From an uncultured Chloroflexota bacterium (GTDB lineage: Bacteria > Chloroflexota > Dehalococcoidia > Lucifugimonadales > GCA-002694895), in contig CATLOZ010000009.1 in NCBI GenBank assembly GCA_950054395.1, positions 1 through 33,415 on the forward strand: a DNA stretch of 33,415 nucleotides. Direction: 5' to 3'. This document shows positions 17,263-26,812 of the stretch, piece by piece. Under the pieces are notes generated by a model that was given only the letters and a program-made list of their open reading frames with translations, made no database searches and was not told the origin of the DNA. Every line of letters begins with the position of its first letter. The stretch's first letter is position 1. The position numbers and the translations under genes are program-made.

Positions 17263-17511
17263 ATGACTTATATAATTAGTAAAACTTGCGTTGGACTAAA
17301 AGACGGATCATGTGTAGATGTTTGTCCTGTTGATTGTATATATACCACTGATAATGATGATCAATATTATATTAATCCAGAAGAATGTATCGATTGTGCA
17401 GCATGTGAGCCAGTTTGTCCTGTAGAAGCGATATATGCTGAAGAAGATGTTCCTAAAGATGAAGAAGAATATATAGATAAAAATTATAAATATTTTAATT
17501 TAGAAAAATAG
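17263..17511 (+). CDS. fdxA: 7Fe ferredoxin ([3Fe-4S][4Fe-4S]), FdxA type
   Basis: An 82-residue electron carrier. The first cysteine set, CVGLKDGSCVDVCPVDC (C-X7-C-X3-CP), and the second, CIDCAACEPVCP (C-X2-C-X2-C-X3-CP), match the seven-iron FdxA type of Mycobacterium and Azotobacter rather than the 2[4Fe-4S] clostridial type. The C-terminus is acidic, good for docking redox partners. TTAAGGTAAATT precedes the ATG. It is 10 bases before the aconitase gene; its partner oxidoreductase is not visible here. Confidence 0.93.
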   Translation: MTYIISKTCVGLKDGSCVDVCPVDCIYTTDNDDQYYINPEECIDCAACEPVCPVEAIYAEEDVPKDEEEYIDKNYKYFNLEK

Positions 17512-17521
17512 AAATGAATAA

Positions 17522-20176
17522 ATGAGATTTGTTGATAAATTTAATATAAGAGATAGTATTAAAACATCATCAGGAGATTATTATTTTTGTAGTCTTAAAA
17601 AATTAGCTCAATCAAATCCTGGTATAAGTGTTGATAAAATGCCAAATGCTGTGAGGATTATGGTTGAAAGTGTGATTCGAAATACTAGTTTAGATAGCAA
17701 CGAAGATTTTGATATTAATAAATTGAAATTATGGAATGATTTTGATAATTCAGAAGAAGTCCCTTATTTTCCATCAAGAGTTCTTTTGCAGGATTTTACT
17801 GGAGTTCCTACAATAGTTGATTTAGCTAGCATGAGAGATGCAATGTTAACTAATAATGGAGATCCATCAAAAGTTAATCCAATGGTTCCGGTTGATTTGG
17901 TTATTGACCATAGTGTTCAAGTTGATTATTTTGGAACAAAAAATGCTTTCATGAATAATGTTAATAAAGAGTATGAAAGAAACAAAGAAAGATATTCTTT
18001 ATTGAAATGGGCTCAGAATTCTTTTGATAATGTGAAAGTTGTCCCCCCTGGTGCAGGTATCGTTCATCAAGTAAACTTAGAATTTTTATCCTCTGTGATT
18101 TCTTTTAGGGATTATGATAATATTTCATTGGTTTTTCCTGACACATTAATTGGAACAGATTCTCATACTCCAATGATTAGTGCATTAGGTGTTTTAGCAT
18201 GGGGTGTAGGCGGGATAGAAGCAGAATCTGTCATGGTTGGGCAACCAGTGTATATGAAGATACCACCTGTTGTTGGTGTTAATTTAACAGGGAAATTATC
18301 AGCAAAAGCAACAGCTACTGATCTTGTGTTATCTATAACACAAAAATTAAGAAGTTATGGAGTAGTTGGTAAAATGGTTGAATTTTATGGTGAAAGTTTA
18401 AATTCATTATCTTTACCAGATAGAGCAACAATTTCTAATATGGCGCCTGAATATGGTGCTACTGCATCATTATTTCCTGTGGATTCTAAAACATTAGATT
18501 ATTTAGAATTGACTGGAAGGACAAATGATCAAATTAATTTAATAGAACAGTATTCAAAATCTCAAGGTTTATTTAGATCTAATCAAGATACCAGGGAATA
18601 TAATAGTACAATTACGATTAATCTAGATGAAATAGAACTAAGTATGGCAGGTCCTAAAAGACCTCAAGATAAAGTAAAATTATCCGAAGTGAAATCTAAT
18701 TTCAATACATTCTTGGCTGATACAGGACAATCGATTACAAATTCTAATGAACTTGATCATGGATCTGTAGTCATAGCTGCAATTACTAGTTGTACTAATA
18801 CTTCTAATCCTGATGTTATGGTTGGAGCAGGAATATTAGCTCGTAATGCTGTAAGAAAAGGATTGAATTCAAGGCCATGGGTTAAAACAAGCTTGGCGCC
18901 AGGTTCGCAAGTTGTTGATGATTATTTACTTAAAGCTGATTTGATAGACCCATTGGAAAAATTAGGTTTTCATATTGTTGGACATGGATGCACAACATGC
19001 ATTGGTAACAGTGGCCCTTTGCCTGAAAAAGTTTCTAATAAAATTAATGATGAGAATTTAGTAACTTGTGCAGTACTTAGTGGAAATAGAAATTTTGAAG
19101 CAAGAATTCATCAACAGGTCAAGGCTAATTATTTAGCATCTCCTATATTAGTTGTTGCCTATGCTATAGCTGGCACTCTGAATATTAATTTTGATACTGA
19201 TCCGATTGGGATAGGGCAAAATGGAGAAGAAGTGTTTTTAGAAGATTTATGGCCAGAAAAAGAAGAAATTTATTCTATTGTTAATCATTCTCTTAACCCT
19301 TCAATGTTTAAAGCTAGATATAGTAAAGTTTTTGAAGGTGATGATAATTGGAAAAATCTAAGTATTCCTGATGGTAGTATTTATAAATGGGATAAATCTT
19401 CAACCTATATCCAACCATTGTCAATTTTTAATGATTTTAAAAAAGAGTTACCAGAAATGTCGGAAATAAAAAATGCAAGAATTTTAGTTGTGTTAGGAGA
19501 TAGTATTACAACGGATCATATTTCTCCTGCTGGGAACATAAGTAAAGATTCCCCTGCTTCTGAATTTTTAGAAATGAATGATATCTCCCCAATAGACTTT
19601 AATACATATGGATCCAGAAGAGGGAATGAAAATGTTCTAGTACGAGGAACTTTTGCAAATATCAGGCTTAGAAATTTGTTAACTTCGGAAAAAGAAGGCG
19701 GTTATACTATTCATTTTCCTTCTAATGAGATTATGAGTATTTATGAAGCTTCAGAGAAATATAAAGAAGATAATACTCCTTTGGTTATTATTGCTGGAGA
19801 TGAATATGGAAGTGGTAGTTCAAGAGATTGGGCTGCAAAAGGGCCTTATTTATTAGGGGTAAAATTAGTGATTGCTAAAAGCTTTGAGAGAATTCACAGA
19901 TCTAATTTGATTGGAATGGGGATATTGCCTGTTGAATTTGTTAATGGAGAAGATTTTAATTTATTAAAAATGAATGGAGATACAATTTTATCAATTGAAA
20001 ATATTGAAGATGTAAAAACTCCATCTAGTTCATTCCAAATGACTATCAAAAATCCTGACTCAAAAGATATTAAAAAAATAACTCTGAAATCAAGAATTGA
20101 TACTAATGCTGAAGTGAATTATTATGTTAATGGAGGAATACTACAATTTGTCCTCAGAAAACTATTAAATGATTAA
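17522..20176 (+). CDS. acnA: Aconitate hydratase A
   Basis: TCA-cycle enzyme converting citrate to isocitrate with a 4Fe-4S cluster; 884 residues, as usual for AcnA/IRP1. Seen in order: PVDLVIDHSVQVD, TDSHTPMISALGVLAWGVGG, the cluster Cys in ITSCTNTSNPDVM and the other two in GHGCTTCIGNSGPLP, GDSITTDHISPAGNI, YGSRRGNENVLVRGTFANIR, and the swivel-domain GDEYGSGSSRDWAAKGP. The pairing with a ferredoxin gene 10 bases upstream suggests one transcript. The end is convergent with rpmB, with only seven bases between them. Confidence 0.98.
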   Translation: MRFVDKFNIRDSIKTSSGDYYFCSLKKLAQSNPGISVDKMPNAVRIMVESVIRNTSLDSNEDFDINKLKLWNDFDNSEEVPYFPSRVLLQDFTGVPTIVDLASMRDAMLTNNGDPSKVNPMVPVDLVIDHSVQVDYFGTKNAFMNNVNKEYERNKERYSLLKWAQNSFDNVKVVPPGAGIVHQVNLEFLSSVISFRDYDNISLVFPDTLIGTDSHTPMISALGVLAWGVGGIEAESVMVGQPVYMKIPPVVGVNLTGKLSAKATATDLVLSITQKLRSYGVVGKMVEFYGESLNSLSLPDRATISNMAPEYGATASLFPVDSKTLDYLELTGRTNDQINLIEQYSKSQGLFRSNQDTREYNSTITINLDEIELSMAGPKRPQDKVKLSEVKSNFNTFLADTGQSITNSNELDHGSVVIAAITSCTNTSNPDVMVGAGILARNAVRKGLNSRPWVKTSLAPGSQVVDDYLLKADLIDPLEKLGFHIVGHGCTTCIGNSGPLPEKVSNKINDENLVTCAVLSGNRNFEARIHQQVKANYLASPILVVAYAIAGTLNINFDTDPIGIGQNGEEVFLEDLWPEKEEIYSIVNHSLNPSMFKARYSKVFEGDDNWKNLSIPDGSIYKWDKSSTYIQPLSIFNDFKKELPEMSEIKNARILVVLGDSITTDHISPAGNISKDSPASEFLEMNDISPIDFNTYGSRRGNENVLVRGTFANIRLRNLLTSEKEGGYTIHFPSNEIMSIYEASEKYKEDNTPLVIIAGDEYGSGSSRDWAAKGPYLLGVKLVIAKSFERIHRSNLIGMGILPVEFVNGEDFNLLKMNGDTILSIENIEDVKTPSSSFQMTIKNPDSKDIKKITLKSRIDTNAEVNYYVNGGILQFVLRKLLND

Positions 20177-20183
20177 TTCTTTA

Positions 20184-20459
20184 TTATGAATTACTAATTA
20201 TTTCTTTTTGGACTTTTTGTAATTTATTGGATAAATAGGAATTATTGGCTTTGATTAAATAAACATCAAAGCTCCCTACTTTATCTACATCTCTTATTGC
20301 ACTAGTGGCAGCAGTTATACTAATTTTTTTATTTAGTTTCGAACTCCAAAAAGAAATTTTTTGTAAATTCGGCTTGAACTTACGTTTGTTTCTATTTTTT
20401 GCATGACTTACATTGTTACCAGATTGTGGTATTTTTCCTGTTAATTCACACTTTGCCAT
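20184..20459 (-). CDS. rpmB: 50S ribosomal protein L28
   Basis: Residues 1-60 match L28: [21 protein letters not shown], then [13 protein letters not shown]. At 91 residues it is longer than the common 61-78, with a C-terminal tail ([16 protein letters not shown]) that looks helical; only one cysteine of the zinc-binding C+ form remains, so this is the zinc-free type. AAAGG precedes the ATG. It is divergent from fakA, the arrangement also known in Bacillus (rpmB next to yloU-yloV). Confidence 0.95.
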   Translation of the reverse strand: MAKCELTGKIPQSGNNVSHAKNRNKRKFKPNLQKISFWSSKLNKKISITAATSAIRDVDKVGSFDVYLIKANNSYLSNKLQKVQKEIISNS

Positions 20460-20586
20460 AATTACCTTTAAGTTATGTAATAAATATTAATTATAAATAT
20501 ATGTTATATTACTTATAATGTTACTAAAATAGCAGGATTATTCTATCATTCTATAATGATTTTGTCATTTATATTCAATCAGATAA
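20460..20586. promoter_or_regulatory. Divergent promoter region rpmB/fakA
   Basis: The 127-base gap between the two divergent genes must hold both promoters. It is almost all A/T with several TATAAT-like hexamers, for example TATAAT-like sequence on both strands near 20511-20520, and a small hairpin ATCATT-CTAT-AATGAT at 20545-20560. I cannot fix the start sites. Confidence 0.35.
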
Positions 20587-22215
20587 ATGAATAATATAAA
20601 AACAATAAATGGAACAGATTTTGTTAAGATCTTGTTTCTTGCTAAAGATTTAATTTTTAATACTAAAGATCAAATTAATCAGTTAAATGTTTTCCCTGTG
20701 CCTGATGGAGATACAGGAACTAATATGTATTTGACCTTGGAATCTGCGTTAAAAAATCTCAATACAATTAAAGATCAAAATATTGATATTGTAAGTAAAA
20801 AAATTGCTAAAAATGCTGTTTTGGGTGGAAGAGGGAATAGTGGTGTTATTTTAGGACAAATATTATATGGATTGTCAAAAGGCTTTGACAAACTTAATAA
20901 GTGTGATGTTAAAGAATTTGGACATTCATTAGATAGCGCTGTTGAGGCAAGTTATGAATCAGTTAGCAACCCTGTTGAAGGAACCATGTTAACTATTATT
21001 AAATCGGTTTCAGAAGCATGGAATAATGTTAGAAATAATAATGATTCATTTAATGATGTTTTACCTTTAGTATGCGAATATGTTGGAGAAGTTTTAAAAG
21101 ATACTCCTAATATGTTAGAGGTACTTAAGCAAGCAGATGTAGTTGATGCTGGGGGTCAGGGATTATTAATTATTTTTGAAGCAATGAAAAGTTATATGTT
21201 GGATGAAAAACCAGACATTGATCAAATTATGAATAAGCCTGGACAATCTAGTAAAGGATTAAATATCAAAAAATATGTCCAGGAGCATGCTGAGGATGAG
21301 TGGGGTTATTGTGTGCAACTAGTTGTTAATGGGGCGGATGTTTCTCGGGAAGAAATAGAATTTGCTGTCAATGAATATGGAGGTTCTACAATTATAACCG
21401 GAATAGAAAATTACATTAAAATTCATACTCATTCAGAGGATCCAGGTAAAATTTTGTCTGCGTGTATACAATATGGGGAATTAATGGAAATTAATATTGA
21501 AAATATGGATAAACAATTTCAAGAATTTGTTAATGACTCAGAAGTTGAATTTAACGAAAAACAAATATGTTCTATAATCGCTATTTCTAATGGTAATGGG
21601 TTTAACGATTTATTTATTAATTTAGGGATAGATAAAATTGTAAAATGTGAGAAAACATTAAATCCAAGTGTGGAGGAAATTTTGAATTCTATTGATGAAT
21701 GTCAAACTGATCATGTAATAATCTTACCCAACGAAAAAAATGCAATTATGGCTTGTAATTTAGCTGCTGAAGAATCATTGAAAAATGTATCTGTTCTTAA
21801 TACTAAATCTATACCAGAAGGTTTGGCATCTATGATGCCTTACAATAACGAATTGGATCTAAATACTAATATTTTAAATTTAGAGAATTATACGAATGAT
21901 ATGATATTTGGGGCAATTAGTTTGGCATCGAGATCTGGAGTTATGAATAATATTGAGTATAAAGAAGGTGAATACATAGTTGTAATTAATGATGCAATTT
22001 TATTTGCAGAAACCTCATTAATTAAATCTATTGAAAAAACAATATCACATATGGAATCAGACTCAGATAGCCTTATCACTGTATATTGGGGTGATCATAG
22101 CAATGAAAATCAAAGCGAATTAGAAAATAAATTAATTGATCGTTTTAGTTTTATTGAGATGGAATTTCAATATGGTGGACAATCTAATATTGAAGCTTGG
22201 GTAGTAATTGAATAA
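20587..22215 (+). CDS. fakA: Fatty acid kinase FakA-like (DAK2 domain / YloV family)
   Basis: A 542-residue protein of the DegV-partner kinase family. The N-terminal DhaL-type kinase domain (about 1-200) has NVFPVPDGDTGTNMYLTLES (Mg-ATP aspartates), GGRGNSGVILGQIL and ADVVDAGGQGLL. The middle has the IKIHTHSEDPGKIL motif, and the C-terminal half resembles the DegV-like domain of YloV. FakA phosphorylates a fatty acid held by FakB (DegV); the degV gene at 390-1223 is a candidate partner. The ATG has no strong ribosome binding site. recG follows after 13 bases, as in Firmicutes, where yloV is near recG. Confidence 0.93.
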   Translation: MNNIKTINGTDFVKILFLAKDLIFNTKDQINQLNVFPVPDGDTGTNMYLTLESALKNLNTIKDQNIDIVSKKIAKNAVLGGRGNSGVILGQILYGLSKGFDKLNKCDVKEFGHSLDSAVEASYESVSNPVEGTMLTIIKSVSEAWNNVRNNNDSFNDVLPLVCEYVGEVLKDTPNMLEVLKQADVVDAGGQGLLIIFEAMKSYMLDEKPDIDQIMNKPGQSSKGLNIKKYVQEHAEDEWGYCVQLVVNGADVSREEIEFAVNEYGGSTIITGIENYIKIHTHSEDPGKILSACIQYGELMEINIENMDKQFQEFVNDSEVEFNEKQICSIIAISNGNGFNDLFINLGIDKIVKCEKTLNPSVEEILNSIDECQTDHVIILPNEKNAIMACNLAAEESLKNVSVLNTKSIPEGLASMMPYNNELDLNTNILNLENYTNDMIFGAISLASRSGVMNNIEYKEGEYIVVINDAILFAETSLIKSIEKTISHMESDSDSLITVYWGDHSNENQSELENKLIDRFSFIEMEFQYGGQSNIEAWVVIE

Positions 22216-22228
22216 TAAAACAAATTGA

Positions 22229-24712
22229 ATGAATTCCTATCAAAATAATCATGATAAAAACTTAATATTTGAAAATTTAACAATATTTGAAAGAATTTTG
22301 AATCTTGAAATTTCAAATGATTATAGCAATACCTCGGTTTCTGGTGGAGGTTTGGATGAATATATTGAAAAAAATATAGTGTATTTTGTTCCCATTATTC
22401 GCATTTTAGAAGATAAATTTGGTAAAAGGCCATTATATTCTAATGCCAATAATAAATTGAGAAAATTATTTTGTGACAGGTTCATTAAAGAGATAGACAA
22501 TTTTAAAAAAAATAAGCTTACTGAAACTAAGATCACAAATAATCAATCATTAACAAAAAGAACTACCAATACTAATAAAGAGTTAACATTAAAATCTGAC
22601 ATTAAATTATTGGGTAGGGTTTCTAAAAAAATATTATCTATGTTTGAGAAATTGCGGGTAAAAGATTTAGAAGATTTAATTAATTATTTCCCTAGAAGAC
22701 ATCGGGATTTTAATGATGTAAAAAAAGTACAAGATTTAATACCTGGAGAAGTGCAAACTGTTGTTTTAAAAGTATGGGAAGCTAAAACTGCAAGATATAG
22801 AAATGGCGTAAATGCAACAATTGGAATCTTAGGTGATGATACAGGGAATGTGAAAGTTCAGTGGTTTGGAAGGAGTTGGTTAGTAAATCAATTAAAACCT
22901 GGTGTTCAAGTTATCATCAGTGGCAAAGTTAATATTTTCCGAGGTACACTTTTATTTTCAGGCAATTTTGAATATGAAATAATAGGAAATAATGAGTTTA
23001 ATGATCAATCTGACCTAACCCATGTTGGAAGATTTGTCCCTGTATATCCTTTGGCAGGGCAAATACATCAAAGAAGTTTAAGAAGCTTAGTAAGAAAAGC
23101 TGTCAATTTGATGGGAGATAGTGTTGAAGATTATTTACCTAAGGAAATTATTGATAAAGCAAATTTGATTGAATTAAAAAAAGCTATAAAACAATATCAT
23201 TATCCTGAAACTTTAGAAGATTATAACAGTGCTAGAAAAAGAATTGTATTTGATGAATTTTTTATTCATCAATGTGCATGGCTATTAAAAAGAAAAGAAT
23301 ATAATGAATTAAAAAATTCATATAAAATCAGAGTTTCTTGGGATTTTATTGATAGTTTTTTCCAATCACTTTCATTTACTCCAACACAATCGCAATTAGA
23401 TGTCATAAGGGAAATTGCAAAAGACTTAAATAATACTGTTCCAATGGCAAGGCTTTTGCAAGGCGAAGTGGGAAGTGGGAAAACATTAGTGGCTGTGGTT
23501 TCGGCTCTCGCGGTCATTGAATCAAATTACAAATCGGCAATTATGGCGCCAACTGAAATTTTGGCGGAACAACATTATATTAGTACATTAGAAATGTTTG
23601 ATAATGTTACAAAGATAACCCCTTTTCACTCCAAGTTAAAAATAAAAGGTTTATCTAAAGAAATTTCTATAGGGTTATTTTTAGGTAGTATGCCCGAGAA
23701 GATTAAACACGAGATGAAAGAATCAATTAATGAAGGAGTTTATGATTTTCTGATCGGTACTCATACTTTAATACAAGATAATATTAAAATTCCTGATTTA
23801 GGACTTAGTATAATTGATGAACAACATAGATTTGGAGTATTACAAAGAGCTGCAATAAAAAGTACTGAAAAATATTATCCACATAGTTTAACTATGTCAG
23901 CAACACCTATTCCAAGAACTTTGGCATTAACGGCTTATGGTGATTTGGATTTATCTGAAATAAATGAAATGCCCTTTGGAGAGAGGAATGTTAAAACGAA
24001 ATTAATATCACCAGATAGAATTAAAGCAGCATATAATCATTTAAACAATGAAATTCATAAAGGTAGACAGGCAATTGTTATTTGTCCTTTGATTGAAGAA
24101 TCTGAAAAATTAAATTCTTCTTCTGCAGAGGAAGTATATTCGAATTTACAGAATAATATTTTTCCTGATTACAATATTGGGTTATTACATGGAAGATTAA
24201 ATTTAAATTTAAAAGAAGAAGTAATGAAAAAATTTAGAAATGCCGATATAGATATATTAGTGAGTACAACTGTTATCGAAGTTGGGGTTGATGTCCCTAA
24301 TGCCAGCGTAATAATGATTCAAAGTGCTGATAGATTTGGATTGTCTCAATTACATCAATTACGAGGAAGAGTAGGAAGAGGAAAATATGAAGGATTTTGT
24401 ATTTTAGTTTCAGGAAATCAAAACGAACATACAAAAGAAAGATTGAAAATATTTGAGAGAATGTCTAGCGGTTTTGAATTAGCTAATGAAGATTTGAAAA
24501 TCAGAGGTGAGGGAGATATAACACATACAAGGCAAAGTGGAGTACCTTTATTTAAGGTTGCTGATTTGATTCGGGATAAAGATACTCAAGAATTATCAAG
24601 AAAAATGGCAGAATATTATGTTGTTGATAATTTTGATAGATTTAATAAAAATAAATTGTTATTTAAAAAAGTTAAAATAATTAAAGAACAAATGGAAGGA
24701 AAGCTTAATTAG
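22229..24712 (+). CDS. recG: ATP-dependent DNA helicase RecG
   Basis: Remodels stalled replication forks and branched DNA. The 827-residue protein is longer than E. coli RecG (693) because of an extra N-terminal region of about 120 residues before the wedge domain, as seen in several other phyla. Wedge/OB region at about 125-300 (LINYFPRRHRDFND), Walker A in LQGEVGSGKTLVA, MAPTEILAEQH, the DEQHRFGV box, SATPIPRTLAL, and the C-terminal QLRGRVGRGKYEGFC helicase motif VI are all kept. It follows fakA by 13 bases. Confidence 0.97.
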   Translation: MNSYQNNHDKNLIFENLTIFERILNLEISNDYSNTSVSGGGLDEYIEKNIVYFVPIIRILEDKFGKRPLYSNANNKLRKLFCDRFIKEIDNFKKNKLTETKITNNQSLTKRTTNTNKELTLKSDIKLLGRVSKKILSMFEKLRVKDLEDLINYFPRRHRDFNDVKKVQDLIPGEVQTVVLKVWEAKTARYRNGVNATIGILGDDTGNVKVQWFGRSWLVNQLKPGVQVIISGKVNIFRGTLLFSGNFEYEIIGNNEFNDQSDLTHVGRFVPVYPLAGQIHQRSLRSLVRKAVNLMGDSVEDYLPKEIIDKANLIELKKAIKQYHYPETLEDYNSARKRIVFDEFFIHQCAWLLKRKEYNELKNSYKIRVSWDFIDSFFQSLSFTPTQSQLDVIREIAKDLNNTVPMARLLQGEVGSGKTLVAVVSALAVIESNYKSAIMAPTEILAEQHYISTLEMFDNVTKITPFHSKLKIKGLSKEISIGLFLGSMPEKIKHEMKESINEGVYDFLIGTHTLIQDNIKIPDLGLSIIDEQHRFGVLQRAAIKSTEKYYPHSLTMSATPIPRTLALTAYGDLDLSEINEMPFGERNVKTKLISPDRIKAAYNHLNNEIHKGRQAIVICPLIEESEKLNSSSAEEVYSNLQNNIFPDYNIGLLHGRLNLNLKEEVMKKFRNADIDILVSTTVIEVGVDVPNASVIMIQSADRFGLSQLHQLRGRVGRGKYEGFCILVSGNQNEHTKERLKIFERMSSGFELANEDLKIRGEGDITHTRQSGVPLFKVADLIRDKDTQELSRKMAEYYVVDNFDRFNKNKLLFKKVKIIKEQMEGKLN

Positions 24713-24713
24713 T

Positions 24714-24737
24714 TAAATAAACACAGGTACTTATTTA
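24714..24737 (+). terminator. Weak AT hairpin after recG
   Basis: TAAATAA (24714-24720) pairs with TTATTTA (24731-24737) across a ten-base loop just after the recG stop. It has no G-C pair and no clean T run, so it could be chance. Confidence 0.25.
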
Positions 24738-24802
24738 TTATAGTTATCTAATGTAAAATATATATTGATTTAGAGATTTAGTATTAAAGAATAATTCCAC
24801 TC

Positions 24803-25786
24803 ATGAAAAATTATACGAAAAATGAAGCAAAAGAATGGGCAAGATCTTTTTTAGTCGGACAATGGTCAACTTTAGTTACACCCTTTGATGAAAATGGCTT
24901 AATAGATGAAGAAGGTTTGCGTGATAATATTGAATATATTAAAAGTTTAGGAACGAATGGAGCTGGGTGTTCTTGGGGTATGGGAGAGTTTTGGAGTTTG
25001 TCTACCAGCGAAAGAAAAAAATTAATGTTTATTGTTAAAGACCAGGCTCAAGATTGGCCTGTTGCAGCTCATGTAAGCCATACTTCAATAAAGGATATTT
25101 TTGAGTTAATGGATTCCGCTAAATCATTAGATTATGAATTATTAATAATAGGAGCTCCATATTTTGCCACTCGTAAATCTGATCAAGTTATTGAATTCAT
25201 TAAATATATAGCACAGAATACAGATCTTGCAATTATGTATTATAATTCTCCTCAATTTGGAACAATTTTAAATTCTAATGATCTAAATAGTATTGTAGAA
25301 ATAGAAAATGTAGTTGGAGTTAAAGAAGCCAGCTTTAATAAGGAAATTTCTATTGCATCACATTTGGAATTAGGTACTAAAGCAATTATTAGTACACCAG
25401 ATGAATGGATATTTTGGGAAGGGAATAAACAAGGCTTTCAGCAACAAGTTATGTTTGCTAATACTTCTGATTGGAGATTTGATACACCTGACAATAATAG
25501 TTATGTAAAGTTTATAAATAAGGCAACAAAGGGAATTATTGATAATAATCTTTATGAAAATGAAATCAGAAATATTAAAAATATTTCTGATAAATGGTGG
25601 GGAAAGACAGTTTCAGATGCAGGAGGTGTATTGCCTGTTGCTTTATGTAAGTATTGGGGGGAATTAGTAGGAATGAGTAGTGGATGCCCTAGATTACCTG
25701 TTATAGATTTATCTGATGATGATAAAAAAGATTTAAAAGATGAATTGATTAAATTGGGGAAATTAAATATTTCACTAGAAGTTTAA
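24803..25786 (+). CDS. DapA/NanA-family class I aldolase, substrate unknown
   Basis: A 327-residue TIM-barrel lyase or synthase of the dihydrodipicolinate synthase superfamily. It begins with the family's STLVTPFDENGLIDEEGLR, has the catalytic Tyr147 in IMYYNSP and the Schiff-base Lys174 in VGVKEASF. The usual GTTGE motif is replaced by TNGAGCSWGMGEF, so it is unlikely to be DapA itself. The long C-terminal part with DKWWGKTVSDAGGVLPV is less typical. Pyruvate or another 2-oxo acid is the probable partner. It lies 13 bases before the MfnB-like gene, in the same direction, suggesting a shared pathway. Confidence 0.83.
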   Translation: MKNYTKNEAKEWARSFLVGQWSTLVTPFDENGLIDEEGLRDNIEYIKSLGTNGAGCSWGMGEFWSLSTSERKKLMFIVKDQAQDWPVAAHVSHTSIKDIFELMDSAKSLDYELLIIGAPYFATRKSDQVIEFIKYIAQNTDLAIMYYNSPQFGTILNSNDLNSIVEIENVVGVKEASFNKEISIASHLELGTKAIISTPDEWIFWEGNKQGFQQQVMFANTSDWRFDTPDNNSYVKFINKATKGIIDNNLYENEIRNIKNISDKWWGKTVSDAGGVLPVALCKYWGELVGMSSGCPRLPVIDLSDDDKKDLKDELIKLGKLNISLEV

Positions 25787-25799
25787 ATAGAGGTTTGAA

Positions 25800-26795
25800 A
25801 TGTTACTATTAGTTAGTGTTCAAAATGTAGAAGAAGCAAAACAGGCTATTAAAGGCGGAGCAGATATAGTTGATGTTAAAAATTTGCAAGAAGCTTTAGT
25901 AGGATCTGCTCATCCAAATATATTTAAAGAAGTTAAAAAAATTGCTCCTGATCCCATACATTCTAGTCTGACTTTGGGTGTTGTCCCTGATCAAATTGGG
26001 ACAGTGGCTATGGCTGTTCATGCTGCAGGTCTTTTAAAAGCAACATCGGTTAAAGTTGGATTTATGAAAACAGAATATAGTTTTGCATTAGAAACTTTGT
26101 TAGCTTGTAGAGAAGCTTTGGAAGGATCTAACACTATGTTAATTGGTTCTTTATTTGCTGACAATTTGATTTATGAAGGCGGCTTGAACCCTTCATTAAT
26201 GGTTGATTTGTCAGTAGAAGGTAAATGTGATGGGTTTTTAATTGACACTCTTGTAAAAGACGGGAGAAATCTTTTTGATTTTATTTCTGAGTCAGAATTA
26301 AAAGATATGGTTATGTCTGCTAAATCCAGAGGATTGAGTACTGCTTTGTCAGGACATTTGAAATTGAGTGATTTAGATGAATTGGCAAGAATTAATCCAG
26401 ATATAGTAGGCGTTAGAGGAGCTGTATGCTCTAAAGGTGATCGAGATGAAGGAGTATATTGGGAAGCTGTGAATCATTTTAAATCTGAGCTAGACAGAAG
26501 GAAATCAGAAGGATTGAAATTTTCTGAAAATATTTCCGTGGATAAAGTTTCAAATAAAACATCTCGCAATTTCAAAGGAGAGGTTGTCATAGATGGTAAA
26601 GGTAAATCATGCGCTGGTATTATTGCGGCTTTATCTGAACAAATTAATTTAGATAAAACTTCTATAGTGGAAGTGATTATTCCCGATAAATTAAATACAT
26701 ATGATGTATTTTTATGGGCAAAAAATGATAATCATAGTATTATGAATCAGCATACTGATGAGGATGGAAATCTAAGGATATTGGTTAAACCTTAA
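25800..26795 (+). CDS. MfnB-like (5-formylfuran-3-yl)methyl phosphate synthase fused to TusA-like domain
   Basis: Residues 1-~235 are a DUF556/MfnB barrel. It starts MLLLVSVQNVEEAKQAIKGG and keeps Asp25, Lys27 (ADIVDVKN) and Lys85 (SVKVGF), positions I recall as catalytic in the Methanocaldococcus enzyme, and Asp149 (GFLIDTLVKDG). MfnB condenses two glyceraldehyde 3-phosphates to the furan precursor of methanofuran. Residues ~261-331 resemble TusA/SirA: VVIDGKGKSCAGIIAAL with Cys271 at the sulfur-carrier position but followed by Ala, not Pro, then YDVFLWAKNDNHSIM and a DGNLRILVKP end. A linker of about 25 residues joins them. AGAGG precedes the ATG. The product in this bacterium is unknown. 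Confidence 0.8.
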   Translation: MLLLVSVQNVEEAKQAIKGGADIVDVKNLQEALVGSAHPNIFKEVKKIAPDPIHSSLTLGVVPDQIGTVAMAVHAAGLLKATSVKVGFMKTEYSFALETLLACREALEGSNTMLIGSLFADNLIYEGGLNPSLMVDLSVEGKCDGFLIDTLVKDGRNLFDFISESELKDMVMSAKSRGLSTALSGHLKLSDLDELARINPDIVGVRGAVCSKGDRDEGVYWEAVNHFKSELDRRKSEGLKFSENISVDKVSNKTSRNFKGEVVIDGKGKSCAGIIAALSEQINLDKTSIVEVIIPDKLNTYDVFLWAKNDNHSIMNQHTDEDGNLRILVKP

Positions 26796-26812
26796 TTATC
26801 AAGGGATTATAT

